Assembly: GCA_900470155.1 (NCBI GenBank)
Contig: UBZT01000009.1
Location: 1,013,524 to 1,077,523, forward strand
Direction: 5' to 3'
Length of the DNA: 64,000 nt
From: Hyphomicrobiales bacterium
GTDB taxonomy: Bacteria > Pseudomonadota > Alphaproteobacteria > Rhizobiales > Rhizobiaceae
Below are positions 17,799-26,903 of this stretch, piece after piece. Below the pieces are notes generated by a model that was given only the letters and a program-made list of their open reading frames with translations, had not been told where the DNA came from and made no database searches. The stretch's first letter is position 1; the number at the start of each line of letters is the position of its first letter. A program made the translations under genes and the position numbers.

Positions 17799-18557
17799 AT
17801 GCAGGATCTGCTCCTACTCGCTCAGGACCCCGCCGCCTGGATCGCACTGATCACGCTGATCATCATGGAAGTCGTGCTCGGCATCGACAACCTCGTCTTC
17901 ATTTCCATCCTGACCAACAAGCTGCCGGCTGAATCGCGCGAAAGGGCTCGCCGCATCGGCATCGGCCTCGCGCTTGTCATGCGTCTCGCGCTGCTGGGCA
18001 CCGTCGCCTGGATTGTCCAGCTGACCAATCCCGTCTTCGAACTCTTCGGCCACGGCTTCTCGTGGAAGGACATGATCCTGATTGCAGGCGGCCTGTTCCT
18101 GGTCTGGAAGGCGACCAAGGAAATTCACCACAGTGTCGACCCGATCGATCAGCAGGAAGATTTCATTGCCTCTTCGGCGACCAACACCTTTGCCGCAGCC
18201 ATTGGCCAGATCCTGTTGCTCGACCTGGTGTTTTCTGTCGACAGCATCATCACTGCGGTTGGCATGACGGAACACCTGCCGATCATGATCATCGCCGTCA
18301 TCGTGGCTGTGACCGTCATGCTGATTGCCTCCAATCCGCTCGCCAACTTCATCGAAAAGAACCCGACCGTCGTTATGCTGGCACTTGGCTTCCTGCTGAT
18401 GATCGGCATGACCCTGATCGCCGACGGCATGGGCTTCCATGTTCCCAAGGGCTACATCTACGCGGCCATGGCCTTCTCCGGCCTCGTGGAAATGCTCAAT
18501 ATGTTTGCCCGCAAAAAGAAGCAGGCCGACCGGGAAAAAGGCACCACCCGTCACTGA
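17799..18557 (+). CDS. TerC family integral membrane protein (252 aa)
   Basis: Multi-pass inner-membrane protein of the TerC/YgdQ family, associated in various bacteria with metal handling (tellurite, manganese) and membrane protein homeostasis. Hallmarks are the acidic intramembrane motif [15 protein letters not shown], and [18 protein letters not shown], each contributing a conserved Asp to a putative ion path. It has about seven hydrophobic segments and ends in a basic tail ([13 protein letters not shown]). Single gene with its own terminator directly after it. The native substrate cannot be told from sequence. Confidence 0.93.
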   Translation: MQDLLLLAQDPAAWIALITLIIMEVVLGIDNLVFISILTNKLPAESRERARRIGIGLALVMRLALLGTVAWIVQLTNPVFELFGHGFSWKDMILIAGGLFLVWKATKEIHHSVDPIDQQEDFIASSATNTFAAAIGQILLLDLVFSVDSIITAVGMTEHLPIMIIAVIVAVTVMLIASNPLANFIEKNPTVVMLALGFLLMIGMTLIADGMGFHVPKGYIYAAMAFSGLVEMLNMFARKKKQADREKGTTRH

Positions 18558-18573
18558 TCCTTGACGTTGCAAG

Positions 18574-18609
18574 AGAGGGCCTGTTTTATCGAACGGGCCC
18601 TCTTTTTTG
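18574..18609 (+). terminator. Rho-independent terminator after the TerC gene
   Basis: GAGGGCC and GGCCCTC form a stem around a loop, followed by TTTTTTG. It starts 17 bp after the stop. Confidence 0.85.
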
Positions 18610-18722
18610 TGCATGACGACCGTCGCGACCTAAAACACCACCACGACCGAAGAAATTATACTGGGCACTGACCAGCGGTGAGAGCTACCGTCTGCAGTCA
18701 CGCCAAAAACCGCCGGAGCCAT

Positions 18723-20489
18723 ATGACCTACGAGCAAATTCTCGCCTTCGGTGTCATTGCTGCGATGATGGCCGCGTTCCTGTGGGAGCGGTTTCGGTAT
18801 GATGTCGTCGCCTGTGCCGCACTTGTCACGGCCGTCGCCCTTGGCCTCGTCTCCCCTGCCGATGCATTTTCCGGCTTCTCCGACGACATTGTCATCATTG
18901 TCGGTTCGGCACTTGTCGTCAGCGCCGGTGTGGCGCGGTCCGGCGTCGTCGATCTCGCCATCAAGCGCTTCTTTCCAAGCCTTGAATCCGTCCGGGCGCA
19001 GATGCTGCTCCTGCTTCTCACCGTCACCGTGCTTTCCGCCTTCATCAAGAACATCGGGGCGCTCGCCATCATGATGCCGGTGGCATTCCAGTTCGCCCGT
19101 CGCTCCAGCGTCTCACCCTCGATCTTCCTCATGCCGATGGCCTTCGGTGCCCTGCTCGGCGGCCTGATGACCCAGATCGGCACGTCGCCCAACATCGCCG
19201 TCTCAAGGCTGCGCGAAGAGATTACCGGCCAGGCCTTCACGATGTTCGACTTCACGCCGGTCGGCGCAACGATCGCGGTCGCCGGCATCATCTTCCTGAT
19301 GTTCTTCTACTGGCTGGTGCCCGTCCGCGAGAACCAGAACCCGTCGCTGCAGGAAGCACTTGAAAGCTCGCATTTTTCCACCGAAGCCACCCTTGGACGG
19401 CAATCGCCCTTTATCGGCAAGACCCTGCATCAGTTGCAGCAGATCGCCTCTGGCGAAGTGTCTGCAACGTCGATCCTGCGCGGCGATACGCGCCTGTCGC
19501 CTTTCCCTGACGTCGTGCTGAAACTCGGCGACACGCTTCTGCTGCAGGGTCCATCGGAAGCCCTTGACCGGGTCGTATCCCAGGGCAATCTGACGCTCGC
19601 CGGCGGCAGCGTCGACACAAACAAGGGCGGCGACCTGGTCTCCGTCGAGGCTGTGATCGGCCGCGGCTCGTCCCTGATCGGCCAGACAGCGCGCGACCTT
19701 TCGCTCGTCCATTCTTACGGCGTCAACCTGCTGGCCGTCAGCCGTCAGGGCAAACGCATCCGCGAACGTCTCGGCGAATTGACGCTGCGTTCCGGCGACG
19801 TTGTGCTTCTTCAGGGTCTGCGCCAGCAGATGCCGGCCATTCTCACCGAGCTTGGCTGCCTTCCGCTTGCAGAGCGCGCCATCCTGCTGGGCACCCCCCG
19901 CAACGTTCTCGTTCCGCTCGCCATTCTCTTCGTTGCCATGGGCTCGACGGCAGTCGGGCTCGTCCCTGTCGGCATTGCCTTCTTTGCCGCCGCACTCGCC
20001 ATGGTTATCTTCAAGGTCATCCCGATTTCAGAGGTCTACCAATCGGTGGATGGACCCATTCTGGTCATGCTCGCTGCCCTGATTCCGGTCTCCGATACGC
20101 TGCGGACATCCGGCGCAAGCGATGTCGTTGCCGGCTGGCTGAGCGCGGTCGCAGGCGGCATGCCGGCCTGGGGTGCGGTTGCCCTGATCCTCGTCACGGC
20201 CATGGCGGTAACCCCCTTCCTCAACAATGCGGCAACCGTGCTGGTCATGGCCCCGATTGCCGCAAGCTTTGCCGGAGGCCTGGGCTACAAGCCGGAAGCC
20301 TTCCTGATGGCCGTGGCCATCGGTGCCGGCTGCGATTTTCTGACCCCGATCGGCCACCAGTGCAACACGCTCGTCATGGGTCCAGGTGGATATCGCTTCA
20401 GTGACTATCCCCGTTTGGGACTTCCGCTGTCTTTTCTCGTTGTCTTCGTCGCGGTGCCGACGCTCCTGATGGTCTGGCCAGTGAGTTGA
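18723..20489 (+). CDS. SLC13/citrate transporter-type permease with two RCK_C domains (588 aa)
   Basis: Inner-membrane permease of the SLC13/DASS (ArsB/NhaD superfamily) type. N-terminal helices include AFSGFSDDIVIIVGSALVVSAGV. A central soluble region of about residues 215-400 holds two RCK_C (TrkA-C) domains (DVVLKLGDTLLLQGP; LRSGDVVLLQGLRQQM). The C-terminal half has MAVTPFLNNAATVLVMAPIA and GAGCDFLTPIGHQCNTLVMGPGGY, the second Na+/substrate motif. ATG 18723 with CGGAG upstream is chosen over the longer open frame. Likely imports sulfate or a dicarboxylate; the RCK_C pair suggests gating by a small ligand. Substrate inferred only at class level. Confidence 0.9.
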   Translation: MTYEQILAFGVIAAMMAAFLWERFRYDVVACAALVTAVALGLVSPADAFSGFSDDIVIIVGSALVVSAGVARSGVVDLAIKRFFPSLESVRAQMLLLLLTVTVLSAFIKNIGALAIMMPVAFQFARRSSVSPSIFLMPMAFGALLGGLMTQIGTSPNIAVSRLREEITGQAFTMFDFTPVGATIAVAGIIFLMFFYWLVPVRENQNPSLQEALESSHFSTEATLGRQSPFIGKTLHQLQQIASGEVSATSILRGDTRLSPFPDVVLKLGDTLLLQGPSEALDRVVSQGNLTLAGGSVDTNKGGDLVSVEAVIGRGSSLIGQTARDLSLVHSYGVNLLAVSRQGKRIRERLGELTLRSGDVVLLQGLRQQMPAILTELGCLPLAERAILLGTPRNVLVPLAILFVAMGSTAVGLVPVGIAFFAAALAMVIFKVIPISEVYQSVDGPILVMLAALIPVSDTLRTSGASDVVAGWLSAVAGGMPAWGAVALILVTAMAVTPFLNNAATVLVMAPIAASFAGGLGYKPEAFLMAVAIGAGCDFLTPIGHQCNTLVMGPGGYRFSDYPRLGLPLSFLVVFVAVPTLLMVWPVS

Positions 20490-20966
20490 ACACGCTCGCT
20501 TGCAACCGCCGCGGTGATACGCGGCGCCAGAATGCAGAAAAACCTGCGTCGGCGGACGCAGGTTTTCCTGGGGGGCGGGACTTGGGGTGAACGCAAACCA
20601 GACGGTTGGGGGGCTCGTCTGCCGTTTCGTTGGCCACGGTGAGAAACCGGAAAAATCACCGTGTTCCCCATATCCCGTCGCGTCCGGTTGGCATGGCCTG
20701 CGCTCTGTCCTAGAAACGCACCCGACAAAATTCGGTTCCAGGGCTTTTTGATTTTTTTGCGCCCGCGCCGCTGGGGGTCCGCGAAACCGCCCGAATGCGC
20801 AGTTTTCCTTGACGCATTGCGCTGAATATGGCCTAAGGCCAGCCAATGGAACAGGCGGAGCCGGGCATTAAAACGCGCTTTTTCGTCCGTTCGCCACATC
20901 GTCTTCACACCCATGATCCTGCGGCCATCGCTCGATTTCCCCGCACGACACAATGAGCTGAACTCC
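20490..20966. other. 477-bp intergenic region before gltX
   Basis: Apart from the terminator at 20538-20567 I see no gene. A G-rich run follows the hairpin. The right half, after about 20700, should hold the gltX promoter, but I cannot pick out convincing -35/-10 boxes. Confidence 0.5.
20538..20567 (+). terminator. Terminator after the SLC13 permease gene
   Basis: AAAACCTGCGTC-GGCG-GACGCAGGTTTT is a perfect 12-bp stem with a 4-base loop. The stem ends in T residues on both strands, so it could act in both directions. Confidence 0.75.
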
Positions 20967-22424
20967 ATGACCAATTCCGGCGTCCGCGTCCGCATCGCAC
21001 CCTCCCCGACAGGCGAGCCCCATGTCGGCACCGCCTATATCGCGCTGTTCAATTATCTCTTCGCCAAGAAACACGGCGGCGAGTTCATCCTGCGCATCGA
21101 GGATACCGATGCGACCCGTTCGACGGCCGAATTCGAACAGAAAGTGCTCGACGCGTTGAAATGGACCGGACTGACCTGGTCGGAAGGCCCGGATGTCGGC
21201 GGCCCCTACGGCCCCTACCGCCAGTCCGACCGCAAGGACATGTACTGGCCCCATGCGCAGGACCTGCTCGACAAGGGCCACGCCTTCCGTTGTTTCTGCA
21301 CGCCCGAGCGGCTCGAGCAGATGCGCGAAGGCCAGCGCGCCGCCGGCAAGCCGCCGAAGTATGATGGCCTGTGCCTCAACCTGACCGCTGAAGAAGTCAC
21401 CTCGAAGATGGCGGGCGGCGAAACCTCCGTCGTGCGCATGAAGATCCCGACGGAAGGCTCGTGCGATTTCCACGACGGCGTCTATGGCGATGTCTCGATC
21501 CCGTGGGACAGCGTCGACATGCAGGTCCTGATCAAGGGCGACGGCATGCCGACCTATCACATGGCCAATGTCATCGACGACCATCTGATGAAGATCACCC
21601 ACGTCGCCCGCGGCGAGGAGTGGTTGGCATCGGTGCCCAAGCACATCCTGCTCTATCGCTATTTCGGCTGGGAACAGCCGGTGTTCATGCATCTCTCCCT
21701 GATGCGCAACGCCGACAAGTCCAAGCTGTCGAAGCGCAAGAACCCGACCTCGATTTCCTATTATTCGGCCCTCGGCTACCTGCCGGAAGCGCTGATGAAT
21801 TTCCTCGGCCTGTTCTTCATCCAGATCGCCGAGGGCGAGGAACTGCTGACCATGGACGAGTTGACCGCAAAGTTCGACCCGGACAACCTGTCCAAGGCCG
21901 GCGCAATCTTCGACATCCAGAAGCTCGACTGGCTCAATGGCCGCTGGCTGCGCGAAAAGCTGACCCCGGACGAGTTCATCGCCCGCGTCCTCGACTGGTC
22001 GATGGAAAACGATCGCCTGACCGAAGGCCTGAAGCTCGCCCAGAGCCGTGTCACCAAGCTCGGCGAACTGCCGCCGCTCGCCGGCTTCCTGCTCGCCAAC
22101 GATGTCGGCCTGACGCCGGCCTCCTTCGGCGGCCTGAAGACCAGCCCGGCGGAAACGCTTTCCATCGTCACCACCGTCCAGGCGGATCTCGAAAAGATCC
22201 TCGAATGGAACGTCGCGACCATCGAGGAAGAACTGCGCGCGATCGCCGATCGTATGGAGAAGAAGCTGCGCGTGGTCACCCCGCCGCTGTTCGTCGCCGT
22301 GTCGGGAAGCCAGCGCTCGCTGCCGCTGTTCGACAGTATGGCGCTGCTCGGCCGCTCGGTCGTGCGCCAGCGCCTGAAGGTGGCGATCCAGGTGCTGACC
22401 GCGATGGCGGGTGCCCAGAACTGA
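20967..22424 (+). CDS. gltX: Glutamyl-tRNA synthetase (485 aa)
   Basis: Class I aminoacyl-tRNA synthetase charging tRNA-Glu (in bacteria of this type often also tRNA-Gln, before amidation by GatCAB). RIAPSPTGEPHVGTAYIALFNY carries the HIGH-type motif, LRIEDTDATRST the Glu-binding block, and KSKLSKRKNP the KMSKS-type loop. The C-terminal anticodon-binding region runs to VLTAMAGAQN. The frame is open 54 bp upstream, but ATG 20967 gives the standard N-terminus. It is separated from lysS by a family A repeat. Alphaproteobacteria commonly carry two gltX paralogues; I cannot tell which this is. Confidence 0.96.
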   Translation: MTNSGVRVRIAPSPTGEPHVGTAYIALFNYLFAKKHGGEFILRIEDTDATRSTAEFEQKVLDALKWTGLTWSEGPDVGGPYGPYRQSDRKDMYWPHAQDLLDKGHAFRCFCTPERLEQMREGQRAAGKPPKYDGLCLNLTAEEVTSKMAGGETSVVRMKIPTEGSCDFHDGVYGDVSIPWDSVDMQVLIKGDGMPTYHMANVIDDHLMKITHVARGEEWLASVPKHILLYRYFGWEQPVFMHLSLMRNADKSKLSKRKNPTSISYYSALGYLPEALMNFLGLFFIQIAEGEELLTMDELTAKFDPDNLSKAGAIFDIQKLDWLNGRWLREKLTPDEFIARVLDWSMENDRLTEGLKLAQSRVTKLGELPPLAGFLLANDVGLTPASFGGLKTSPAETLSIVTTVQADLEKILEWNVATIEEELRAIADRMEKKLRVVTPPLFVAVSGSQRSLPLFDSMALLGRSVVRQRLKVAIQVLTAMAGAQN

Positions 22425-22435
22425 TTTGAGATAGT

Positions 22436-22547
22436 GCCCCTCGTCCGCCTGCCGGCACCTTCTCCCCGCAAGCGGGGAGAAGGCCACAAGCGCCGCCACG
22501 GGCGACCCCCTCTCCCCGCTTGCGGGGAGAGGGTAGGGTGAGGGGCA
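22436..22547 (+). repeat. Intergenic palindromic repeat family A, copy 3
   Basis: CCCCTCGTCCGCC...GGTAGGGTGAGGGGC, about 112 bp with two hairpins. It fills most of the 165-bp space between gltX and lysS. Confidence 0.85.
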
Positions 22548-22589
22548 AAACATACGGCAGAGGCCAGAGGCCGCCACAGGAACCACACC

Positions 22590-24086
22590 ATGACCGAACA
22601 GACACCTGAATCCACCCTGTCCTCCGACCCGACCGAAGTGCGTCGCCAGAAACTGGCTTTGCTGCGCGAACAGGTCGGCGACGTCTACCCGGCCCATTTC
22701 CACCGCACGATCACCAATGCGGAACTGGCTGCGAAATACCAGGGCCTTGAGCTGGACACGGAATCAGGCGACATCGTCACCGTGGCCGGGCGCGTCTATT
22801 CCTCGCGCAATTCCGGCATGTTTATCGACCTGCACGATGCCTCGGGCAAGATCCAGATCTTCTCCCACAAGGACACGACACCGGAGGCGGCCCGCAGCCT
22901 CCTGCCGATGATCGACCTTGGCGACATTATCGGCGTCACCGGCATGGTCCGCCGCACCAAGCGCGGCGAGCTGACGATCAACGCCCATGAAATCACCATG
23001 CTGACCAAGACGCTGCTCCCCATGCCGGAGAAGTATCACGGTCTCGCCGATATCGAGCTGCGCTACCGCAAGCGCCATCTCGACATCCTGACCAACGAGG
23101 ATTCGAAGCTCCGCTTCAGGCAGCGTTCGCAGATCGTCTCGGGCATTCGCCGCTTCATGGAAAACGACGGCTTCATGGAAGTCGAGACGCCGATGCTGCA
23201 TTCGGTCTATGGCGGCGCGACGGCCGAGCCGTTCAAGACCCATCACAACACGCTGAAGCTCGACATGTACCTGCGCATCGCGCCGGAACTGTTCCTCAAG
23301 CGCACCCTCGTATCCGGCCTGACCGACAAGGTCTTCGAGGTCAACCGCAACTTCCGCAACGAAGGCGTCTCCACCCGGCACAATCCGGAATTCACCATGA
23401 TGGAGTGCTACTGGGCCTATGCCGACTACGAGGACATCATGGACCTCGTCGAGCGCATGTTCGCCGAACTCGCCGTCAAGATCCACGGCACCACCGAATT
23501 CATGTTCGGCGACAAGGAAATCTCCTTCAAGGGCCCGTTCAAGCGCGTGCCCATGCCTGACGCCGTCAAGGAAGCGACCGGCATCGACTTCCTCGCCATG
23601 AAGACCGACGAGGAAGCCCGCACTGCCGCCAAGGCCGCCGGCTTTGCCATCGAAAAGGACTGGACCTGGGGCGAATGCCTTGCCTTCATCTTCGAAGAGA
23701 AGGTCGAGGGCACGCTGATCCAGCCGAGCCATGTCACGCATTTTCCGAAAGACATCTCGCCCTTTGCCAAGGAAGTGCCGGGCGAACCACGCCTCGTCGA
23801 GCGTTTCGAGACCTATTGCAACGCCTGGGAAATCGGCAACGCCTTCTCCGAACTCAACGATCCGGAAGAACAGCGCAAGCGCATGGTCGAACAGCTGGAG
23901 CAGGCCCATGCCCGCGGCGAAAAGGACAAGCAGCTGGACGAGGAATTCCTCGATGCGATCGACCAGGGCATGCCGCCTGCCGGCGGTCTCGGCATCGGCG
24001 TCGATCGCCTGATCATGCTGTTGACCAACGCCCCGTCGATCCGCGACATCATCCTCTTCCCGGCCCGTCGCGCCAGGGCCGACTGA
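22590..24086 (+). CDS. lysS: Lysyl-tRNA synthetase, class II (498 aa)
   Basis: Charges tRNA-Lys. The N-terminal OB-fold anticodon-binding domain (DIVTVAGRVYSSRNSGMFIDLHDASGKIQIF) comes first. The class II catalytic core follows: motif 1 RRFMENDGFMEVETPML, the LRIAPELFLKR block, motif 2 FEVNRNFRNEGVSTRHNPEFTMMECYWAY, and motif 3 GGLGIGVDRLIMLLT. Length 498 and the OB domain exclude the short EpmA/GenX homologues. Rhizobiales vary between class I and class II LysRS, so the class II type is a useful taxonomic marker. A terminator follows directly. Confidence 0.97.
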   Translation: MTEQTPESTLSSDPTEVRRQKLALLREQVGDVYPAHFHRTITNAELAAKYQGLELDTESGDIVTVAGRVYSSRNSGMFIDLHDASGKIQIFSHKDTTPEAARSLLPMIDLGDIIGVTGMVRRTKRGELTINAHEITMLTKTLLPMPEKYHGLADIELRYRKRHLDILTNEDSKLRFRQRSQIVSGIRRFMENDGFMEVETPMLHSVYGGATAEPFKTHHNTLKLDMYLRIAPELFLKRTLVSGLTDKVFEVNRNFRNEGVSTRHNPEFTMMECYWAYADYEDIMDLVERMFAELAVKIHGTTEFMFGDKEISFKGPFKRVPMPDAVKEATGIDFLAMKTDEEARTAAKAAGFAIEKDWTWGECLAFIFEEKVEGTLIQPSHVTHFPKDISPFAKEVPGEPRLVERFETYCNAWEIGNAFSELNDPEEQRKRMVEQLEQAHARGEKDKQLDEEFLDAIDQGMPPAGGLGIGVDRLIMLLTNAPSIRDIILFPARRARAD

Positions 24087-24110
24087 TCAGCCGGCAACGC
24101 GCAGATAGAC

Positions 24111-24142
24111 AAAAGCCCCGATCCTGCGACCGGGGCTTTTTG
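24111..24142. terminator. Bidirectional terminator between lysS and the His-rich protein gene
   Basis: AAAAGCCCC / GGGGCTTTT arms with a short loop lie between two convergent genes; T runs on both strands. Confidence 0.85.
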
Positions 24143-24161
24143 CTGTCTGCAAATGCGATGA

Positions 24162-25748
24162 TCAGTGACCGGCCTTGGCCTCTTCCTCGCCATGCACCTT
24201 GGCCTTTGGCGGCAGGATAGCCTCTTCCTCGGCCGGTGCGGCAGGCGCATGTGACGCATCCGCCTTTTCCCCATGCTCGACTTGAGTCGACGCGGGCTGG
24301 TCATGTGTTTCCACGGCCGCACCCTCTACTGCGGCGGCAGCGCCATGCCCATCGTCAGCCCCGGCGGCGATCGGCTTGGCCCGCATCTTGGCCAGCCAGT
24401 CTGCGCCGTCATGCTTGCCGCCCTCTGCCTGTTCGCCAACGGGCGCGACCTGATTTTCGGCCGGCTTCGGCCACTTCTTCTTTGCAACCTCATCGGCTTC
24501 CGAGACGGCGGCGCCCTCCTCGGACGCTGCCTCTTCCGGTGCTGCCCCATCTCCAAGGCCGACCATACCCTTCAACGAAGACAACCAGCCCTGCTCTTCA
24601 GCCACCGCGACATCTGCACCGTGCGCCGCATCGGTGGCCACAGGCGAATGACCGTCAGCCGCCTCCGGCGCAGCGACGACAGGCTCTCCAGCGGGTGCAT
24701 GATCCTCGACCGCGGCGCCATGCGCCTCAACCGCCGCGCCATGGCCTTCGCCCTCGGCAGGCGCATGACCGGCGGCGGCTTCTCCATGTCCGGCGGCCTC
24801 TCCATGATCGGCCGGCGCACCGTGTTCGCTCGCAACAACCTCATCTTCGGCCGGCGCATCGTGGCCCGCGGCGTCCGGAGCATGCGCCGCCGCTTCCGGC
24901 TCATCACTGCCGCCAAGGCCGACCATGCCCAGGATAGAGCCCATCCAGCCCTTGCTTTCCTCTGCCCCATGCTCGGCAACAGGAACCGCCTCGCCGTGGC
25001 CTTCAGCCGGTGCCTCCCCATGACCTTCAGCCGGCGCTTCGCCGTGCGCATCTGCCGGGGCCGCCCCATGCGCATCGGCAGGCGCTTCGCCATGGCCGCT
25101 GGCGGGTGCTTCGCCATGTCCGGCAGGCGCCTCTCCATGTCCGGCCGGTGCCGCGCCATGGGCGCCTTCCGGCAGCACCACCTCCGGTTTCAGGCAATCG
25201 GTCGTGTCATCGAGCTTGGCAACAAGCGCTTCGATATCGGCATTGATCATGTCGATACGCTCGCCGAAGAACTGACCGCTCTCATTGGCAGCCTTGTCGA
25301 CATAGCGGGCGGTATACACCTGCGCCGAGGCCTCTTCGGGCACGCGGCTCGGATCGGGAATGAAGATCACGTCGGCACCGACGGCGCGGCCGCGCATGTC
25401 GGCGCGATCCTTCGGTCCCTTGGTATCGAGCACGACAACCTGGACCAGATCGGCCTTTTCATGCTCATGCAGGCTTTTCGCCACGCGAAGTGCTGTCTTG
25501 ACCCGTGTCAGGCCGTCGCCGGGCTCGTCGGTGGTGATGTATTTGCGGATCCAGAAGTGATCCTTCTTGTGGATCTCGACGGTTTTGACCTCGGTGCATT
25601 CCAGCCCGTTCAGCTCCGCATAGGACGGGCCCAGCAAAGTATCGGCGCCGATGAACACGGCAGCAGCACCCGTTCCGCCACACAGGACAAGAACACCGCC
25701 GAAGATCAGCACGAGCTTGCGCGAAATATGGATCTTCGGACCCTTCAC
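24162..25748 (-). CDS. Membrane-anchored His/Ala/Gly/Glu-rich low-complexity protein (about 528 aa)
   Basis: I do not recognise a named family. GTG 25746-25748 is chosen because GGAG lies 8 nt upstream; an ATG at 25803-25805 would add 19 residues but lacks a good ribosome site. A membrane anchor (KLVLIFGGVLVLCGGTGAAAVFIG) is followed by a folded-looking domain of about 150 residues (GLECTEVKTVEIHKKDHFWIR; ADLVQVVVLDTKGPKDRADM; GADVIFIPDPSRVPEEAS). The remaining 330 or so residues are low complexity, with many HGEAPA/HGAAPA repeats and two copies of a GW(M/L)(G/S)S(I/L)xGMVGLG motif. The tail would lie in the periplasm. High His content and a divergent position to sitABCD suggest metal binding, which is inference. 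Confidence 0.75.
   Translation of the reverse strand: MKGPKIHISRKLVLIFGGVLVLCGGTGAAAVFIGADTLLGPSYAELNGLECTEVKTVEIHKKDHFWIRKYITTDEPGDGLTRVKTALRVAKSLHEHEKADLVQVVVLDTKGPKDRADMRGRAVGADVIFIPDPSRVPEEASAQVYTARYVDKAANESGQFFGERIDMINADIEALVAKLDDTTDCLKPEVVLPEGAHGAAPAGHGEAPAGHGEAPASGHGEAPADAHGAAPADAHGEAPAEGHGEAPAEGHGEAVPVAEHGAEESKGWMGSILGMVGLGGSDEPEAAAHAPDAAGHDAPAEDEVVASEHGAPADHGEAAGHGEAAAGHAPAEGEGHGAAVEAHGAAVEDHAPAGEPVVAAPEAADGHSPVATDAAHGADVAVAEEQGWLSSLKGMVGLGDGAAPEEAASEEGAAVSEADEVAKKKWPKPAENQVAPVGEQAEGGKHDGADWLAKMRAKPIAAGADDGHGAAAAVEGAAVETHDQPASTQVEHGEKADASHAPAAPAEEEAILPPKAKVHGEEEAKAGH
24300..25190 (-). repeat. Degenerate HGEAPA-coding tandem repeats inside the His-rich gene
   Basis: Within the coding sequence, short units encoding HGEAPA, HGAAPA, GHGEA and similar recur tens of times, densest around 24990-25170. 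A GW...GMVGLG module occurs twice (around 24555-24600 and 24920-24965) as spaced hydrophobic islands. Unit number is likely variable between strains. Confidence 0.7.
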
Positions 25749-25930
25749 GCTGTGAACTCCGCCATGACACCGCCCCGCTGTTTTACGCAATACTTGCGCC
25801 ACCATATGAGATCGTTCTTGCGGAAACTTTAACTTGCCCCCGACAATGCCGCACAACGGCCTGGCGGCAGCGAAAATCCCGAGGTGGAAGGAGTTTCCCG
25901 CCAAGAGTGGCTTCTTTTTGCGAATGAGTT

Positions 25931-25986
25931 GCAAATGCATTGACAAAGCAGATTTGCGCTATAGGTTTTAATGAGAATTATTCGCA
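25931..25986. promoter_or_regulatory. Candidate Fur/Mur-type control region of sitABCD
   Basis: Two dyads lie upstream of sitA. GCAAAT (25931-25936) and ATTTGC (25952-25957) are inverted around 15 bp and bracket a TTGACA hexamer (25940-25945). TGAGAAT-T-ATTCGCA (25972-25986) is a 7-bp inverted repeat with one mismatch and resembles Fur-family sites. In rhizobia sitABCD is known to be repressed by the Fur homologue Mur in response to manganese. Site assignment is inference. Confidence 0.55.
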
Positions 25987-26003
25987 AGAAGTGGAGATCG
26001 TGG

Positions 26004-26903
26004 ATGCTGCCAAGACTAGCCTGCCTCGTCGGAAGTTCGCTGCTCGCGGCGCTGACCCTTCTGCCGCTCCCGGCCTTCGCCGCCGAAAAGCCCAAGGTCG
26101 TCACCACATTCACCGTGATCGCCGACATCGCCCGCAATGTCGCCGGCGACGCAGCCACCGTCGAAAGCATCACCAAACCCGGTGCCGAGATCCACGGCTA
26201 TCAGCCGACGCCGCGCGACATCCTGAAAGCCAGCGACGCCAATCTCGTCCTGTGGAACGGTCTCAATCTCGAAACCTGGTTTGAAAAATTCCTCGCCAAT
26301 CTCGGCGATGTGCCCAATGTCGTGGTCAGCGACGGCGTGGCGCCGATGAGCATTGCCGGCGGTGCCTATGACGGCAAGCCCAATCCGCATGCCTGGATGT
26401 CGCCCGACAATGCGCTGATCTATGTCGAGAACATCCGCAAGGCACTGACCGGGATCGACCCCGACCATGCCGCCGTCTATGCCGCCAATGCCGCCGCCTA
26501 TTCGGACAAGATCAAGGCCGAGATCGCGCCGATGAAGGCGCAGATCGCAGCCCTGCCCGAAAACGAGCGCTGGCTGGTGACGAGCGAAGGCGCCTTCTCC
26601 TATCTCGCCCGCGATCTCGGCCTGAAGGAACTCTATCTCTGGCCGATCAATGCCGACAGTCAGGGCACCCCCCAGCAGGTCAAGGCGGTGATCGATGCGG
26701 TGACCGAAAACAAGATCCGCGTCGTCTTTTCCGAAAGCACCGTGTCCGACAAGCCGGCCAAGCAGGTCGCGGCCGAAACCGGGGTGAACTACGGCGGTGT
26801 GCTCTACGTGGATTCGCTCAGCACCGAGGACGGCCCGGTTCCGACCTATATCGATCTCCTCAAGGTCACCGTCTCGACCATTGTCAAGGGACTTGAAGGA
26901 TGA
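26004..26903 (+). CDS. sitA: Manganese/iron ABC transporter substrate-binding protein (299 aa)
   Basis: Cluster 9 (ZnuA/SitA/PsaA type) periplasmic metal-binding protein. The signal peptide [20 protein letters not shown]...AFA is obvious. The four metal ligands of Mn/Fe-type members are visible: His64 ([11 protein letters not shown]), His129 (NPHAWMSP), Glu195 (TSEGAFSYL) and Asp270 (VDSLS). There is no His-rich loop as in ZnuA, which favours Mn/Fe over Zn. The open frame extends 33 bp upstream through the operator-like dyad; ATG 26004 with GGAG 7 nt before is preferred. First gene of sitABCD. Confidence 0.94.
   Translation: MLPRLACLVGSSLLAALTLLPLPAFAAEKPKVVTTFTVIADIARNVAGDAATVESITKPGAEIHGYQPTPRDILKASDANLVLWNGLNLETWFEKFLANLGDVPNVVVSDGVAPMSIAGGAYDGKPNPHAWMSPDNALIYVENIRKALTGIDPDHAAVYAANAAAYSDKIKAEIAPMKAQIAALPENERWLVTSEGAFSYLARDLGLKELYLWPINADSQGTPQQVKAVIDAVTENKIRVVFSESTVSDKPAKQVAAETGVNYGGVLYVDSLSTEDGPVPTYIDLLKVTVSTIVKGLEG

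Noticed and set aside
18678-18722. 15-residue extension of the SLC13-type permease
   Set aside because: No ribosome site for it and a poor membrane-protein N-terminus; the internal ATG has CGGAG.
20868-22703. 611-residue open frame on minus across gltX
   Set aside because: Shadow of glutamyl-tRNA synthetase; it also runs through a palindromic repeat and has no family motifs.
24273-25832. 519-residue open frame on plus opposite the His-rich protein
   Set aside because: Both strands are low complexity, so this needed care. The minus frame has a membrane anchor, a plausible ribosome site and periodic HGEAPA units, while the plus frame is Arg-rich without structure.
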